64,000 nucleotides of DNA from CPC320 sp002336405 (GCA_949372595.1 CASIAN010000001.1:1-64000), one strand, 5' to 3'; shown: positions 44,547 to 53,667, counted from the first letter of the stretch. Made by a program: numbers and translations. Notes: generated by a model not told the origin, from the letters alone.

Positions 44547-45491
44547 ATGACATTTGATTATACGTCCGTAGGTTTCTTTACCTTCGATTGCTTGGGTCGT
44601 CCCGTGAATTCTATACCTCCTGGAGGAGATACGTATTTTATCGATGAAATGGCGCTCGCAGTTTCAGGCGCGGCTGGAAGTGCGGCAATTGTGGCTGCAA
44701 AACATGGCTTGTCAGTACAGGGTGTTGGGGGCGTCGGTGTCGATGATATGGGCGATTGGGTTATCCAACATCTAAAGAGATTTGGCGTAGACACCAAAAA
44801 TATGGAACGCATGATTGATTTTCCCACCTCCTCTTCAATCGTCACAACCCGCCCTGACGGGGCCCGCCCTGCCTTGCATCGAAGAGGGGCAACGGCTGGG
44901 TTCTATGTGACGGACGCACAGATCAATACGGTATTAGATACCAAGATTTTGCATGTTGGTGGTGTTGGGCTGATGGACGCCATGGATCAGGGACGAACCG
45001 TGGAAATCTTAAAAGAGGCTAAGGTTCGCGGATGCGTGACAACGCTTGATGTCTTTGCCGCGTCTCAAGAAGATTTCACGCTTATTGAACCACTCTTGCC
45101 GTTCACTGACTATTTTATGCCTTCTGAAGAAGAAGCCATGGCGTTAACGGGTTTAACAAATTTTGAAGAGGTTTGTTCTTTGCTGCTCGAAAAGGGTGCA
45201 AAGGCAGTTGTACTCACTCTAGGCGCGGATGGCGCAATGTATCGTGATCAAACTGGCCTATCCTTTGAGACACCAGCTTATGATCTTGATGTGATCTGCA
45301 CTTGTGGGTGTGGTGATTGCTTCAATGGTGGATTTGCAACGGGTCTACATTTGGGACTTACTCCTCAAAATTGTGTCCAAATGGCGCAAGCGTCTTCTGC
45401 TCAGAATGCACTGGGGCTCGGATCGCAAGCTGTCATCAGCGACCTGACTGCAACAAAGACTTTTATGGAAAACAACCCTCTGAAATGTTGA
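44547..45491 (+). CDS. PfkB-family sugar/polyol kinase
   Basis: This is a 314-residue ribokinase-like enzyme starting MTFDYTSVGFFTFDCLGRPV behind a GAGG site, 6 bases after the ATPase stop. It has the GG-rich substrate region SGAAGSAAIVAAKHGLSVQG, VGGVGVDDMGDWV, and the anion hole and catalytic Asp in TCGCGDCFNGGFATGL (usual form GAGDxF). The family phosphorylates sugars, polyols and nucleosides on a primary hydroxyl with ATP. In this locus it most simply makes 2-C-methyl-D-erythritol 4-phosphate from the imported tetritol, the substrate of DRL run backwards. The substrate assignment is inference; the family call is firm. Confidence 0.88.
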   Translation: MTFDYTSVGFFTFDCLGRPVNSIPPGGDTYFIDEMALAVSGAAGSAAIVAAKHGLSVQGVGGVGVDDMGDWVIQHLKRFGVDTKNMERMIDFPTSSSIVTTRPDGARPALHRRGATAGFYVTDAQINTVLDTKILHVGGVGLMDAMDQGRTVEILKEAKVRGCVTTLDVFAASQEDFTLIEPLLPFTDYFMPSEEEAMALTGLTNFEEVCSLLLEKGAKAVVLTLGADGAMYRDQTGLSFETPAYDLDVICTCGCGDCFNGGFATGLHLGLTPQNCVQMAQASSAQNALGLGSQAVISDLTATKTFMENNPLKC

Positions 45492-45526
45492 TATAAATGC
45501 AAAGAGCATTTTGTTCATAGGCCCAG

Positions 45527-45573
45527 ATTACAGGGGACGACATTTTCAAGAAACAACCGTGAACCCCTGTAAT
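45527..45573 (+). terminator. Inverted repeat after the PfkB operon
   Basis: ATTACAGGGG (45527-45536) and CCCCTGTAAT (45564-45573) are perfect complements with a 27-base loop, 36 bases past the kinase stop. The loop is long and no T-run follows, so it may end transcription with help or only protect the 3' end. Confidence 0.35.
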
Positions 45574-46072
45574 TGCGTGTGGTTTAATTGGTATCACATT
45601 TCGTTGAAGTAAGAATGTTTCTGACGATATAAATCAACTTTAATTACCCATTATGGTGTTTTTATCACCAGTTCTAGGCAGGCCAATGTGGGCGTGATAA
45701 AGCCCTGTTAACGCGAGCATTAATGCTGTTTTTTGGTGCATTAGTATATTTTGTTGTTCTGTCAGTACCATTGAAAACTTAGGTGGCAGAGGCTTCAGCG
45801 GTATCACGCCGGGATTTTGGCCCCTATTATACGTTTGATCATGTCCAAAATGCTTGTCAGCGTTGCGGTGGCACCGAAGGCTTTCTGGTCTGTCATTTTC
45901 TTGTTATTGTGGACGGTATCCATTCGTTGTTCCAAGAATATCAGCAACGGCTTGTCATCAATATTTTTTGTTCTGATGGCGTCAACTATCATCGCCTAAA
46001 CCAGAATTTCAACTGTGCAGAGCTGTCTCCTGATTGTTTAGATGTTGTGCTCGAGGCCCTTCACTTTGTTCA
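45574..46072. other. No assignable gene
   Basis: The minus strand holds a 62-codon frame at 45804-45992 (MIVDAIRTKNIDDKPLLIFL ... ATLTSILDMIKRIIG) that I do not recognise. It stands among IS remnants. The rest has only short frames. Confidence 0.35.
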
Positions 46073-46345
46073 TTACCACGGCTGCTTCTGTTGATGGTTT
46101 TTTCCAAAGTGCCAAGGAGTGAGTTCATCGCTGTGCGTGTTTGGATGCGCTGCTGCGATGGCTTTAAAGGTTGCCTTGGGATAGGCGGATAGCCTGACGC
46201 CTTTGAGCTTGCAGGTTTCGATCAGCGAGGCAATGCGCGCTCAGGTGTGACCGTCTTCGTCATAGCCAGAAAACAGTGCATTCTTGCGATTGCGGGCAGT
46301 GATCCGCCGGAATTCTGCATCAGTTAATAGCTTGGCTTGTTCCAT
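46073..46345 (-). pseudogene. IS66-type transposase (TnpC), C-terminal fragment
   Basis: From ATG 46345 the strand reads MEQAKLLTDAEFRRITARNR, KNALFSGYDEDGHT, then TGA where Trp is expected, and continues ARIASLIETCKLKGVRLSAY and HPNTHSDELTPWHF. This is the conserved C-terminal end of IS66 transposases (KNALFAG ... WxxIASLIETCKxN ... DELxPW). The catalytic core is absent. Confidence 0.7.
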
Positions 46346-46441
46346 AGTATGATCCTTAAATATTCGGATTTGTTACCAAACATTATAAATCGGCACATTT
46401 AAAAGAGCGCTCGAAATAGATAATTTTATATCCAATTGAAT

Positions 46442-47126
46442 TCATTGATGGAGGGTGAAGATATCTTCAATCGGTGTTGGAAGCCTTTGACTCACCCCAG
46501 CCAAACGATCATCATACATGCTAACAAACGGGTTCTTCAAATCCAGCGCATATTCAGAGATGGCGAAGCTCATCACCGCTCTTACGGAACTGATGACACG
46601 ACTGACACGGGACCCAGCCATGCCTTTAGCAATCAGATAATCCCTATACTTCAAGGCATCAGCCCTGCTGTAGTCTGCCAAGTCCTTCGCTCCACAAGCC
46701 TCAACCAGATAGGCACACGCCCTCTGAGCGGCGGCATGGAAGGTCTTGCCCTTATTAGCACCCTTCTGAGTAAGGTATGTCTCCAAGGCCTCAGACAGCG
46801 TGATATCTGCCTTAGAACCGGTAGACATGTCAGGCTGAGTATTCCGAGAATAAGACTTAAACGACTGTCTTAACAGATTACGCCCGATTAGATCAGGATC
46901 AGTCATGCGAAGGTGCGACCAGTATTCGTCTAGCTTAGCCGCAGCCACCAAAGCCCTCGTCTTAGCAGTATGGGCAGACTTGGTCTTCAAGCCCTGAACA
47001 ATGCGGGGATAGGAATAATGCTGCGTAAGATCAGCGGGAACACGTCTGGAGAAGTAGTAATACCCGTAACGGTTAAACGTAAAAGGGACGCTTTCTGGTC
47101 AGTAATCTGGTCAACACTCTCTCCAT
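46442..47126 (-). pseudogene. Tyrosine recombinase beside tRNA-Thr, frameshifted and truncated
   Basis: The start at ATG 47126 reads MERVLTRLLTRKRPFYV, then a stop. The next frame carries on as FNRYGYYYFSRRVPADLTQH, then GLKTKSAHTAKTRALVAAAK, and runs through the core-binding domain (KDLADYSRADALKYRDYLIA, SRVISSVRAVMSFAISEYAL). It ends at 46442 after about 228 residues. The whole catalytic domain (R...HxxR...Y) is missing. It begins 83 bases from the 3' end of tRNA-Thr, the normal place for an island integrase, and so marks an old integration. Confidence 0.75.
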
Positions 47127-47208
47127 CCCAATACTGGGGTAAGGTTAATTATGAGAATGTTATCAGTGAGGTTATCTACCAGAAGACTGCTCTAGTCTGG
47201 TTGATGAG

Positions 47209-47284
47209 TGGTGCCGCTTACGTGACTCGAACACGTGACCTCCGCATTACGAATGCGATGCTCTACCGGCTGAGCTAAAGCGGC
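47209..47284 (-). tRNA. tRNA-Thr (anticodon CGT)
   Basis: The reverse strand begins GCCGCTTTAGCTCAGCC and folds into a full cloverleaf. The acceptor stem GCCGCTT pairs with AAGCGGC. The anticodon stem TCGCA/TGCGG holds the loop TTCGTAA with anticodon CGT at 47251-47249. The T loop is TTCGAGT in an ACGTG/CACGT stem. The 3' CCA is encoded (47209-47211). It separates the accessory region on the left from the core block on the right. Confidence 0.95.
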
Positions 47285-47415
47285 GCCTGGTAAGTTCAAC
47301 TATGAAGAGATCTCTGCACCTAATCAACCATCAAAAATACTTGAGTAAACCTATATCATCCTCGTCCGTTTTGGCCAATTTCAATACTCTGGCTTTATAT
47401 AGACCGCTGTGACCG

Positions 47416-48927
47416 CTAAATATCTTTATTGGTTTTTGACCTAGAGATTTCTGCAGCCTCCTGCAAATCTGTTTCTTCCGCCTTGGAGGACGTCTTTAGA
47501 GGTTTTGCTTCTGCTGTGTGTACTTGTTCCTCGCTTTGGTCTTCCAATACGCCAATAATCAACGGCAACATCTCTGATCCAGGCGCTATTGGCTCGCATG
47601 ATGCTGGGGGTATTTTCCAACTCTGGCTGTCAAAACTGTCACAATTAGGACAGACCGCAGACCACTCGGTTTGCAGGCTGTTGCAAGTATCACAAACCCA
47701 CTGTGGGCCGCGTGACGCCGTAATCGCGCGCGCCAGCCACCCCTTAATGACGGTATCAGAACTGCCTTCGCCGCGCTCAATTGCGGCCATTATAGTCAGG
47801 GATCGTACGTCTGGGGCGTCTTCAGCCAAGGTTCCAAGCGCACGTCTTGCGGCTGGAAAATCTTCGGCAGTAATATAAAGTTCGGCCAGAAGTAGGCGGG
47901 TTTCGCGGTGGTCGGGATGAAGCTTGACCAGAGCTTGAAATCGTTTGATCCGCTGCATAGGTGTTTCGTCGGGAACAATTTGTGCGAAAGCGGCTGCCAA
48001 ATCAGGATGAGGTTGCGCCTGCCAGGCGGTTTTTAACACCCGTACCGCGTAGCGTGGCTTGGCTTGGGCAATGTAACCCTGGGCCGTCAACACTGCGGCT
48101 GGCACCAAGTCGGGTGACAGGCGATTGGCCTCGACTGCGGCTGTATGGGCGCCTTGCTGATCGTCGTCTATTGCTTCATAGGCCTCAGACAGTGCCAGAA
48201 CAGCATCGCGTCGCTTGTGGATGTCGCGCGGTAAGGTTCCGTGTTTGAGTTTGGCACTCAGCGTTTTGCGAGCACCGGCCCAATCCTCGCTACTAGCCTG
48301 TAATTTGAGCAATACATCTTGAGTGTCTTCATGGCTGGGTTTTAAATCAAATGCGTGTTCGGCCAGTTTCATAGCGGTCTGTGTGTCGCCGTCAGCCAGT
48401 TTTTGTTTCATAATACCACGCACCCCGATAAAGCGCGTCGTGGTATTTTGTACCAATTGTTTATAGACCGCTTCGGCTTTGCGCTTGTCGCCGACCATTT
48501 CGGCGGCTTGTGCGGTCAATAAGTTGGTCAGCTCGGGTCGGCCAAGATACCGTTCGGCTTTTGAGGCTTTGGCCAGAGCCAGACGACCTTCACCCGATGC
48601 CAGTGCCATCAGACCCTCAGATAGCGCCTGAAACCCTTTGCGTTCTCGGTTGCGGTTAAAATACCGTGAAACTGCTGTGTCATCGCCATTGAGAAACCGC
48701 AGAACGGCCATCATAAACGACAGAATTTTCAAGGTCAGCCAGACCAACACCAGTAAAATCATGGTAAGGATAGCCGCCTGTAGTGGTGCGAGCGTAAACT
48801 CAAATCCTGAAAACGTGACTTGAAGGCCGCCACTGGCCTCCATCAATGCGCCAGCGGCCAGTGTTAACACTGCGATCAAGGCGATAAAAAATATTATTTT
48901 AACCAGCGACCAAAGCATTTTAGACAT
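47416..48927 (-). CDS. hemY: HemY-like TPR membrane protein
   Basis: This is a 503-residue inner-membrane protein. Two N-terminal membrane segments, LVKIIFFIALIAVLTLAAGA and LQAAILTMILLVLVWLTLKI, are followed by the HemY domain (RFLNGDDTAVSRYFNRNRER, GFQALSEGLMALASGEGRLA) and tetratricopeptide-like repeats through about residue 390. A C-terminal zinc ribbon, VCDTCNSLQTEWSAVCPNCD, is present. HemY is tied to heme biosynthesis by genomic position, perhaps by organising enzymes at the membrane. It is not the oxygen-using protoporphyrinogen oxidase of the same name. It starts right at the stop of the mitofilin gene. Confidence 0.88.
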   Translation of the reverse strand: MSKMLWSLVKIIFFIALIAVLTLAAGALMEASGGLQVTFSGFEFTLAPLQAAILTMILLVLVWLTLKILSFMMAVLRFLNGDDTAVSRYFNRNRERKGFQALSEGLMALASGEGRLALAKASKAERYLGRPELTNLLTAQAAEMVGDKRKAEAVYKQLVQNTTTRFIGVRGIMKQKLADGDTQTAMKLAEHAFDLKPSHEDTQDVLLKLQASSEDWAGARKTLSAKLKHGTLPRDIHKRRDAVLALSEAYEAIDDDQQGAHTAAVEANRLSPDLVPAAVLTAQGYIAQAKPRYAVRVLKTAWQAQPHPDLAAAFAQIVPDETPMQRIKRFQALVKLHPDHRETRLLLAELYITAEDFPAARRALGTLAEDAPDVRSLTIMAAIERGEGSSDTVIKGWLARAITASRGPQWVCDTCNSLQTEWSAVCPNCDSFDSQSWKIPPASCEPIAPGSEMLPLIIGVLEDQSEEQVHTAEAKPLKTSSKAEETDLQEAAEISRSKTNKDI

Positions 48928-50210
48928 TAATCCTTTTGCAAGTGCTGGCTCAATGCCGCCACGGCAAGCTGTGCTGCCTGTCGTAATTCAGCCTGTTCAA
49001 TCCAACCCGCCATAGAAGTTCGAGCGCTGTCGGGAAGTGCCGTCAACGCGCTCAGGGCGTTCGATACCTGCCCTGCCTGGATAGCGGCCTCGGCGCGCGA
49101 CAACACCGCATCCGGATCATTACCCGCGCGTGGTGTTATCGAGCGCATACCAAGTTGACTGCGCAGAAAATCACCGACCCGGTTCGAACTGCTGGCCTGA
49201 GATGTGCTGGTGGTGCGCGCAGCGATCAGCGCTGTACGGGATTGTTCAGGGAACGCCCGGGCCAACGCATCCGCGGTTGGCACCCCATAGGGAGCTGCCG
49301 CAACCAATGCTGGTGTTAAAAGGGTTTCAAAATCCTGCAGACCTGCGATTGCAAAGGCAAAGGGCGCACCGCTTTCCAACGCGCCAATCACTTGTGAAAT
49401 TGTGCCATCTGTCAGGCTTTGGTGCGTGGCCGATTTGGTCTCTTGCTGTGTCAGTTCAACCGCCGCACTCAGTTCGGCAATGCCTGCCCTTTGTTCAGCA
49501 ATCGCGTTGTTTTGTTCTGAAATTTGGGTTTGAACCAGTTTTAGTGCAGTGGCATAGCGCGTGATCTCGGCATTCGCAGCCGGAGTGATACCCGATTGGC
49601 TGGTCAGTTTTTCCTCAAGGGCAGCAACCCGGTCAATTGTCTCGTTCTGAACACCGAACAATTGCTCTATTTCGACCTGCAAAGCTGCCAGATCGGTTAC
49701 AATTGTGCGCATGCCGTCAATCTGCGCCTGTAGGTCTTGTAGGGCTGTGGTGTCATCGTAACTGGCAATAAGCGTGTTTAGTGCCGATATCTCGTCTGAT
49801 TGTGTGGCAAGGCGCGCCTCAAAATCGGTTGCTATGCGTTCAAACGGCCAGTTGCCCGAAGAATATTGCGCGCCCCCGAAACTCGCCAGCGCCACGAGCA
49901 GGCCAGCAAACATAAAACCAAACAACCCAAAAAACTGTGACCGCTGCGCTTGCTGTGGCACAGGTTGACCGGATCCTGAAGACGGCGCTTTAATATCGTC
50001 GGGTTTTTCAGCGTTCTTTGATTCTTTAGGGTGCACAGTCTCTGAAGTGTTGGTGTCCACTTGATCTGCTAACGCTGCGCTCTGGTCTGAAGGTAAGACG
50101 CTGGCTTTGATCGCACTTTCGTCTGCAGACGCGGTATCGACAGCCTTGTCGCGATCTATTGGACCGGGCTGGCTATTTGGTGTTTTCTTTGTGTTCTTGG
50201 AACCTGACAC
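48927..50210 (-). CDS. Mitofilin/Mic60-like inner-membrane protein
   Basis: This is a 427-residue protein with a low-complexity charged cytoplasmic N-terminus (residues 1-95), one membrane segment (FFGLFGFMFAGLLVALASFG), then a long coiled coil (LQAQIDGMRTIVTDLAALQV, AALEEKLTSQ). The C-terminal mitofilin-like domain includes FAIAGLQDFETLLTPALVAA and AEAAIQAGQVSNALSALTAL. Alphaproteobacterial Mic60 homologues sit between hemD and hemY as here. They shape inner-membrane invaginations and contact sites. The neighbouring heme genes explain the old name HemX-like. Confidence 0.83.
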   Translation of the reverse strand: MSGSKNTKKTPNSQPGPIDRDKAVDTASADESAIKASVLPSDQSAALADQVDTNTSETVHPKESKNAEKPDDIKAPSSGSGQPVPQQAQRSQFFGLFGFMFAGLLVALASFGGAQYSSGNWPFERIATDFEARLATQSDEISALNTLIASYDDTTALQDLQAQIDGMRTIVTDLAALQVEIEQLFGVQNETIDRVAALEEKLTSQSGITPAANAEITRYATALKLVQTQISEQNNAIAEQRAGIAELSAAVELTQQETKSATHQSLTDGTISQVIGALESGAPFAFAIAGLQDFETLLTPALVAAAPYGVPTADALARAFPEQSRTALIAARTTSTSQASSSNRVGDFLRSQLGMRSITPRAGNDPDAVLSRAEAAIQAGQVSNALSALTALPDSARTSMAGWIEQAELRQAAQLAVAALSQHLQKD

Positions 50211-50239
50211 TGAAAAAACCCCTTCTAATTTCTATTACT

Positions 50240-50992
50240 TTACTTTGTAATTGGCGCACGCTCAAGATGCATCAATGTCGCGACCAAGTTATTAAGTGCC
50301 TTTTCCATTGCCATCGCTTTGGGTTGCTCTGCCACCACGAGATCCGCCATATTTATACCAGACATCTCGGTGGCAACAGCCTTACTCAGTGCGATCACAT
50401 AAATTGGTGCAGTTCCCCTTGCCCTTATGAATTCGGCTCGAAACCGCTGGGCGCTGCGCGGTGAAAACAGCGGTACAATAACGGGGTCGCTGCCGACCAA
50501 TATCTTATGGGCCTGTGCAGTCAGGGGCAGCCCGCGCTGATGATAGACAATTGCCTCATCTGTGGCGAGCCCTGCATCTGTCAGGTCTTTGGCCAATGGG
50601 CTGCGACTAATATCTCCGCGCGGATGCAAACAGGGAGCTTTGGGGTTCAAGGACAGCAATGCCTTGGCAAAGTCCTGCACATCCAACCCCAACATCTGTG
50701 CTGGAAAACCAACCTCAATAGCGGTCTCGGCGGTGACTTGTCCCACGGTAAAGCTGGGTAATATGCGGTTTGGTGCAAGCTGTGAAAACGCCCGAACACC
50801 GTTGCTGGATGTAAAGATCAGGCTGCGATAGCATGACATATCGGGCAATGATCCCTGAAATATAATCTCGAACAGTGGTGAGATACATATCTGCATCGGG
50901 CTGGGGTGCCGCCGCGCTGCAAACATGTTTACAAACCCCTGTGATTGCGCAAGTGGTCGGGTCAAAAGCAAAGCGATGCGCCTGTCTGTCAT
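50240..50992 (-). CDS. hemD: Uroporphyrinogen-III synthase
   Basis: This is a 250-residue cytoplasmic enzyme that closes hydroxymethylbilane to uroporphyrinogen III with inversion of ring D. The family is weakly conserved. Visible hallmarks are the start IALLLTRPLAQSQGFVNMF, the first-domain block LIFTSSNGVRAFSQLAPNRI, and the second-domain block VPLFSPRSAQRFRAEFI with YVIALSKAVATEM. Position ahead of mitofilin and hemY confirms the call. It is read divergently from tsaD with about 70 bases between. Confidence 0.88.
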   Translation of the reverse strand: MTDRRIALLLTRPLAQSQGFVNMFAARRHPSPMQICISPLFEIIFQGSLPDMSCYRSLIFTSSNGVRAFSQLAPNRILPSFTVGQVTAETAIEVGFPAQMLGLDVQDFAKALLSLNPKAPCLHPRGDISRSPLAKDLTDAGLATDEAIVYHQRGLPLTAQAHKILVGSDPVIVPLFSPRSAQRFRAEFIRARGTAPIYVIALSKAVATEMSGINMADLVVAEQPKAMAMEKALNNLVATLMHLERAPITK

Positions 50993-51064
50993 AATACCGC
51001 CGGGATTGTTTGCAACCTAAACAGATGTTACCTGCCCTGAGTGAGGCACGCAATGGAAACAGCG

Positions 51065-52162
51065 ATGAACCAGACCCTGACAATTTTGGGCTTAGAGAGC
51101 AGCTGTGATGACACCGCAGCGGCAGTGGTTCGTCACACGCCAGGAAATCGGCCAGAAATTTTGGCATCGGTTGTTCATGGCCAATCGGAATTGCATCGGG
51201 ACTTTGGGGGTGTTGTGCCCGAAATTGCCGCCCGCGCTCATGCGGAAAAGCTTGATTTATGCGTCGAAGAGGCCTTGAAACACGCCGCCCTTGATCTGGG
51301 CGCAATGGATGCGGTCGCGGTCACCGCCGGGCCGGGTTTGATTGGTGGTGTGTTGTCGGGGGTGATGTGTGCCAAAGGGCTTTGTGCGGGATCGGGAAAG
51401 CCTCTGATTGGGGTCAACCATCTGGCGGGCCATGCGCTGACCCCACGTCTGACCGATGCTTTGGATTATCCCTATCTGATGCTTTTGGTGTCTGGTGGAC
51501 ACTGCCAGTTCCTGTTGGTTGAAGGTGTTGACAGTTTTACCCGGTTGGGCGGTACGATTGACGATGCCCCAGGCGAGGCGTTTGATAAAACAGCCCGCCT
51601 TTTGGGTTTGCCACAGCCCGGTGGTCCGGCAGTTGAAGCCGAGGCAAAACTTGGCGATCCAGGCCGGTTCCGGTTGCCAAGGCCGCTACTGGACCGGCCG
51701 GGGTGCGATCTGTCGTTTTCGGGGCTGAAAACCGCCTTGCGGCGCAGTCGCGATCAGATCATATCAGAAAATGGCGGCCTGACTGTGATGGATCGCTCCG
51801 ATCTATGTGCCGGGTTTCAAGCCGCAATCACCGATGTGTTGGCCGAGAAAACTGACCGTGCGATTGCGGTTTATTTGCAATCGGCCCCGGCAACGCCGGT
51901 GTTTGCTGTGGCGGGGGGGGTTGCGGCCAATCATGCAATTCGGGCTCGGCTTGCGACAGTCTGTGCGGCCAACGGACTGGATTTTACCGCACCGCCGCTG
52001 GCGCTTTGTACCGACAATGCGGCGATGATCGCCTATGTTGGCCTTGAGCGGTTTCGCCTAGGCATGTGCGATGGCATGGACTTATCCGCGCGCCCGCGCT
52101 GGCCGCTTGACCGCACCAGCCCCACCTTGCTGGGCAGCGGAAAAAAAGGTGCAAAAGCGTGA
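51065..52162 (+). CDS. tsaD: tRNA threonylcarbamoyladenosine transferase TsaD
   Basis: This is a 365-residue enzyme from ATG 51065 (MNQTLTILGLESSCDDTAAA); in-frame starts at 51041 and 51053 are possible but add residues foreign to the family. It belongs to the ASKHA fold, with the metal-binding VNHLAGHAL, LLVSGGHCQFLLV, GEAFDKTARLLGLPQPGG and the C-terminal VAGGVAANHAIRA and CTDNAAMIAY. With TsaB, TsaE and TsaC it makes t6A at position 37 of tRNAs reading ANN codons. It is essential in most bacteria. The stop overlaps the gpsA start. Confidence 0.95.
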   Translation: MNQTLTILGLESSCDDTAAAVVRHTPGNRPEILASVVHGQSELHRDFGGVVPEIAARAHAEKLDLCVEEALKHAALDLGAMDAVAVTAGPGLIGGVLSGVMCAKGLCAGSGKPLIGVNHLAGHALTPRLTDALDYPYLMLLVSGGHCQFLLVEGVDSFTRLGGTIDDAPGEAFDKTARLLGLPQPGGPAVEAEAKLGDPGRFRLPRPLLDRPGCDLSFSGLKTALRRSRDQIISENGGLTVMDRSDLCAGFQAAITDVLAEKTDRAIAVYLQSAPATPVFAVAGGVAANHAIRARLATVCAANGLDFTAPPLALCTDNAAMIAYVGLERFRLGMCDGMDLSARPRWPLDRTSPTLLGSGKKGAKA

Positions 52163-53124
52163 GTTTTGGGATTATCGGTGCCGGCGCATTTGGGACGGCA
52201 TTGGCCGTCTCTTTGAGTGGAAAATACCCTGAAGTGATTCTCTGGGGGCGCGATAAGGCACATATGCGCAATCTGCAGATGCACCGCGAAAACAGCCGGT
52301 ACCTGCCCGGTACCGTTCTGCCGGCAGCGTTGAAGCCAACGGCGGATATCAATCAGGCTGCAGCCCAACAGACATTGCTGCTGGCGATACCGATGCAGAC
52401 GTTGCGACAGCTGGTGGAGGATCACGCAGGGCTTTTCAAAGGCAAAACCTTGGTGGCATGTTGCAAGGGGATAGAACAGTCCAGTAATCTGGGTCCGTTG
52501 GCAATCGTGCAAGATATTGTTCCAGATTGTCAAAGCGCTTTGTTGACTGGCCCCAGCTTTGCCCATGATATCGCTTGCGGCTTGCCAACGGCCCTGACGA
52601 TTGCCTGTGCCGATGATATGGTTGGCCGGCAATTGCAGCAGCAACTCACAACTTCGAACCTGCGGCTCTATCGCACGACAGACACAATTGGGGCCGAACT
52701 GGGCGGTGCGATAAAAAACGTCATTGCCATCGCATGTGGTGCAGCGATGGGGGCTGGCTTGGGCGACAGTGCCCGTGCGGCGTTGATGACCCGCGGGTAT
52801 GCCGAAATGCAACGGATGGCCCTGCCACTGGGCGCGCGACCTGAGACACTTGCCGGCCTGTCAGGGTTTGGCGATCTGACGCTGACCTGCAGCACCCAAG
52901 CGTCACGCAATTATCGGTTTGGCGTTGCGCTGGGTCAGGGTGTTGGTTTTGACCCCAAGATTACTGTCGAGGGGGCTGCCACTGCCCGGGCGACGTTGAG
53001 CCGAGCGCGAGATATGCAGATCGAAATGCCAATCACTGCGGCGGTGGTCGGGTTGTTGGAGGGCGCTATAGATATTTCACAGGCCATGGAAATGCTGTTG
53101 TCCCGGCCACTAAAAGAAGAATAA
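52159..53124 (+). CDS. gpsA: NAD(P)-dependent glycerol-3-phosphate dehydrogenase
   Basis: This is a 321-residue cytoplasmic enzyme starting at GTG 52159 (GTGA overlap with tsaD). It has the nucleotide-binding IIGAGAFGTALAVSLSGK, the LTGPSFAHDIA block, and catalytic Lys in GAELGGAIKNVIAIACG. The C-terminal LSGFGDLTLTCSTQASRNYR is also present. It reduces dihydroxyacetone phosphate to sn-glycerol 3-phosphate for phospholipids. The tsaD-gpsA order is standard in alphaproteobacteria. Confidence 0.95.
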   Translation: MSFGIIGAGAFGTALAVSLSGKYPEVILWGRDKAHMRNLQMHRENSRYLPGTVLPAALKPTADINQAAAQQTLLLAIPMQTLRQLVEDHAGLFKGKTLVACCKGIEQSSNLGPLAIVQDIVPDCQSALLTGPSFAHDIACGLPTALTIACADDMVGRQLQQQLTTSNLRLYRTTDTIGAELGGAIKNVIAIACGAAMGAGLGDSARAALMTRGYAEMQRMALPLGARPETLAGLSGFGDLTLTCSTQASRNYRFGVALGQGVGFDPKITVEGAATARATLSRARDMQIEMPITAAVVGLLEGAIDISQAMEMLLSRPLKEE

Positions 53125-53157
53125 ATCCTAAGTCATAAATAGCAAAGGTTTTATGAG

Positions 53158-53574
53158 ATGCAGTATTGGCTGTTTAAATCCGAGCCAGATACCTGGGGAT
53201 GGCACAATCAGACCGCCCGAGGCCAAAAGGGCGAAGAATGGGATGGCGTGCGCAATTACCAGGCACGGAATTTTATGCGCCAGATGGCGTTGGGAGATCA
53301 GGGGTTTTTCTACCATTCGCAAAAGCAAAAAGCGATTGTTGGTATCGTTGAGGTGATTTCGGTCTCACATCCCGACAGCACGAGCGACGATTCGCGCTGG
53401 GAGTGTGTGGACATCAAAAGCCTGTCGGCGGTCGACCCGCCGGTCACGTTGGCGATGATCAAAAAAGATCCACGTTTGGCAACGATGATGCTGGTGAATA
53501 ATCCGCGATTGTCGGTGCAACCCGTCAGCGCCGAACACTGGCAGATTATCTGTGATTTGCATCGCGGTGACTGA
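53158..53574 (+). CDS. EVE-domain protein (THYN1-like)
   Basis: This is a 138-residue single-domain protein: MQYWLFKSEPDTWGWHNQTA, then EEWDGVRNYQARNFMRQMAL, GDQGFFYHSQKQKAIVGIVE and the end SVQPVSAEHWQIICDL. EVE domains are PUA-like folds thought to bind modified bases in DNA or RNA. It lies 33 bases after gpsA in the same direction and probably belongs to that transcript, as often seen in this group. The cellular role is not settled. Confidence 0.88.
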   Translation: MQYWLFKSEPDTWGWHNQTARGQKGEEWDGVRNYQARNFMRQMALGDQGFFYHSQKQKAIVGIVEVISVSHPDSTSDDSRWECVDIKSLSAVDPPVTLAMIKKDPRLATMMLVNNPRLSVQPVSAEHWQIICDLHRGD

Positions 53575-53667
53575 GGTTGAAACCAGTGGCTCAGTCGCGT
53601 TATCAAACCTACCGATGTATTGGGCCGATGTATTGGAGTAAGAAACGCGGCGTTTCGATAAGTATCA

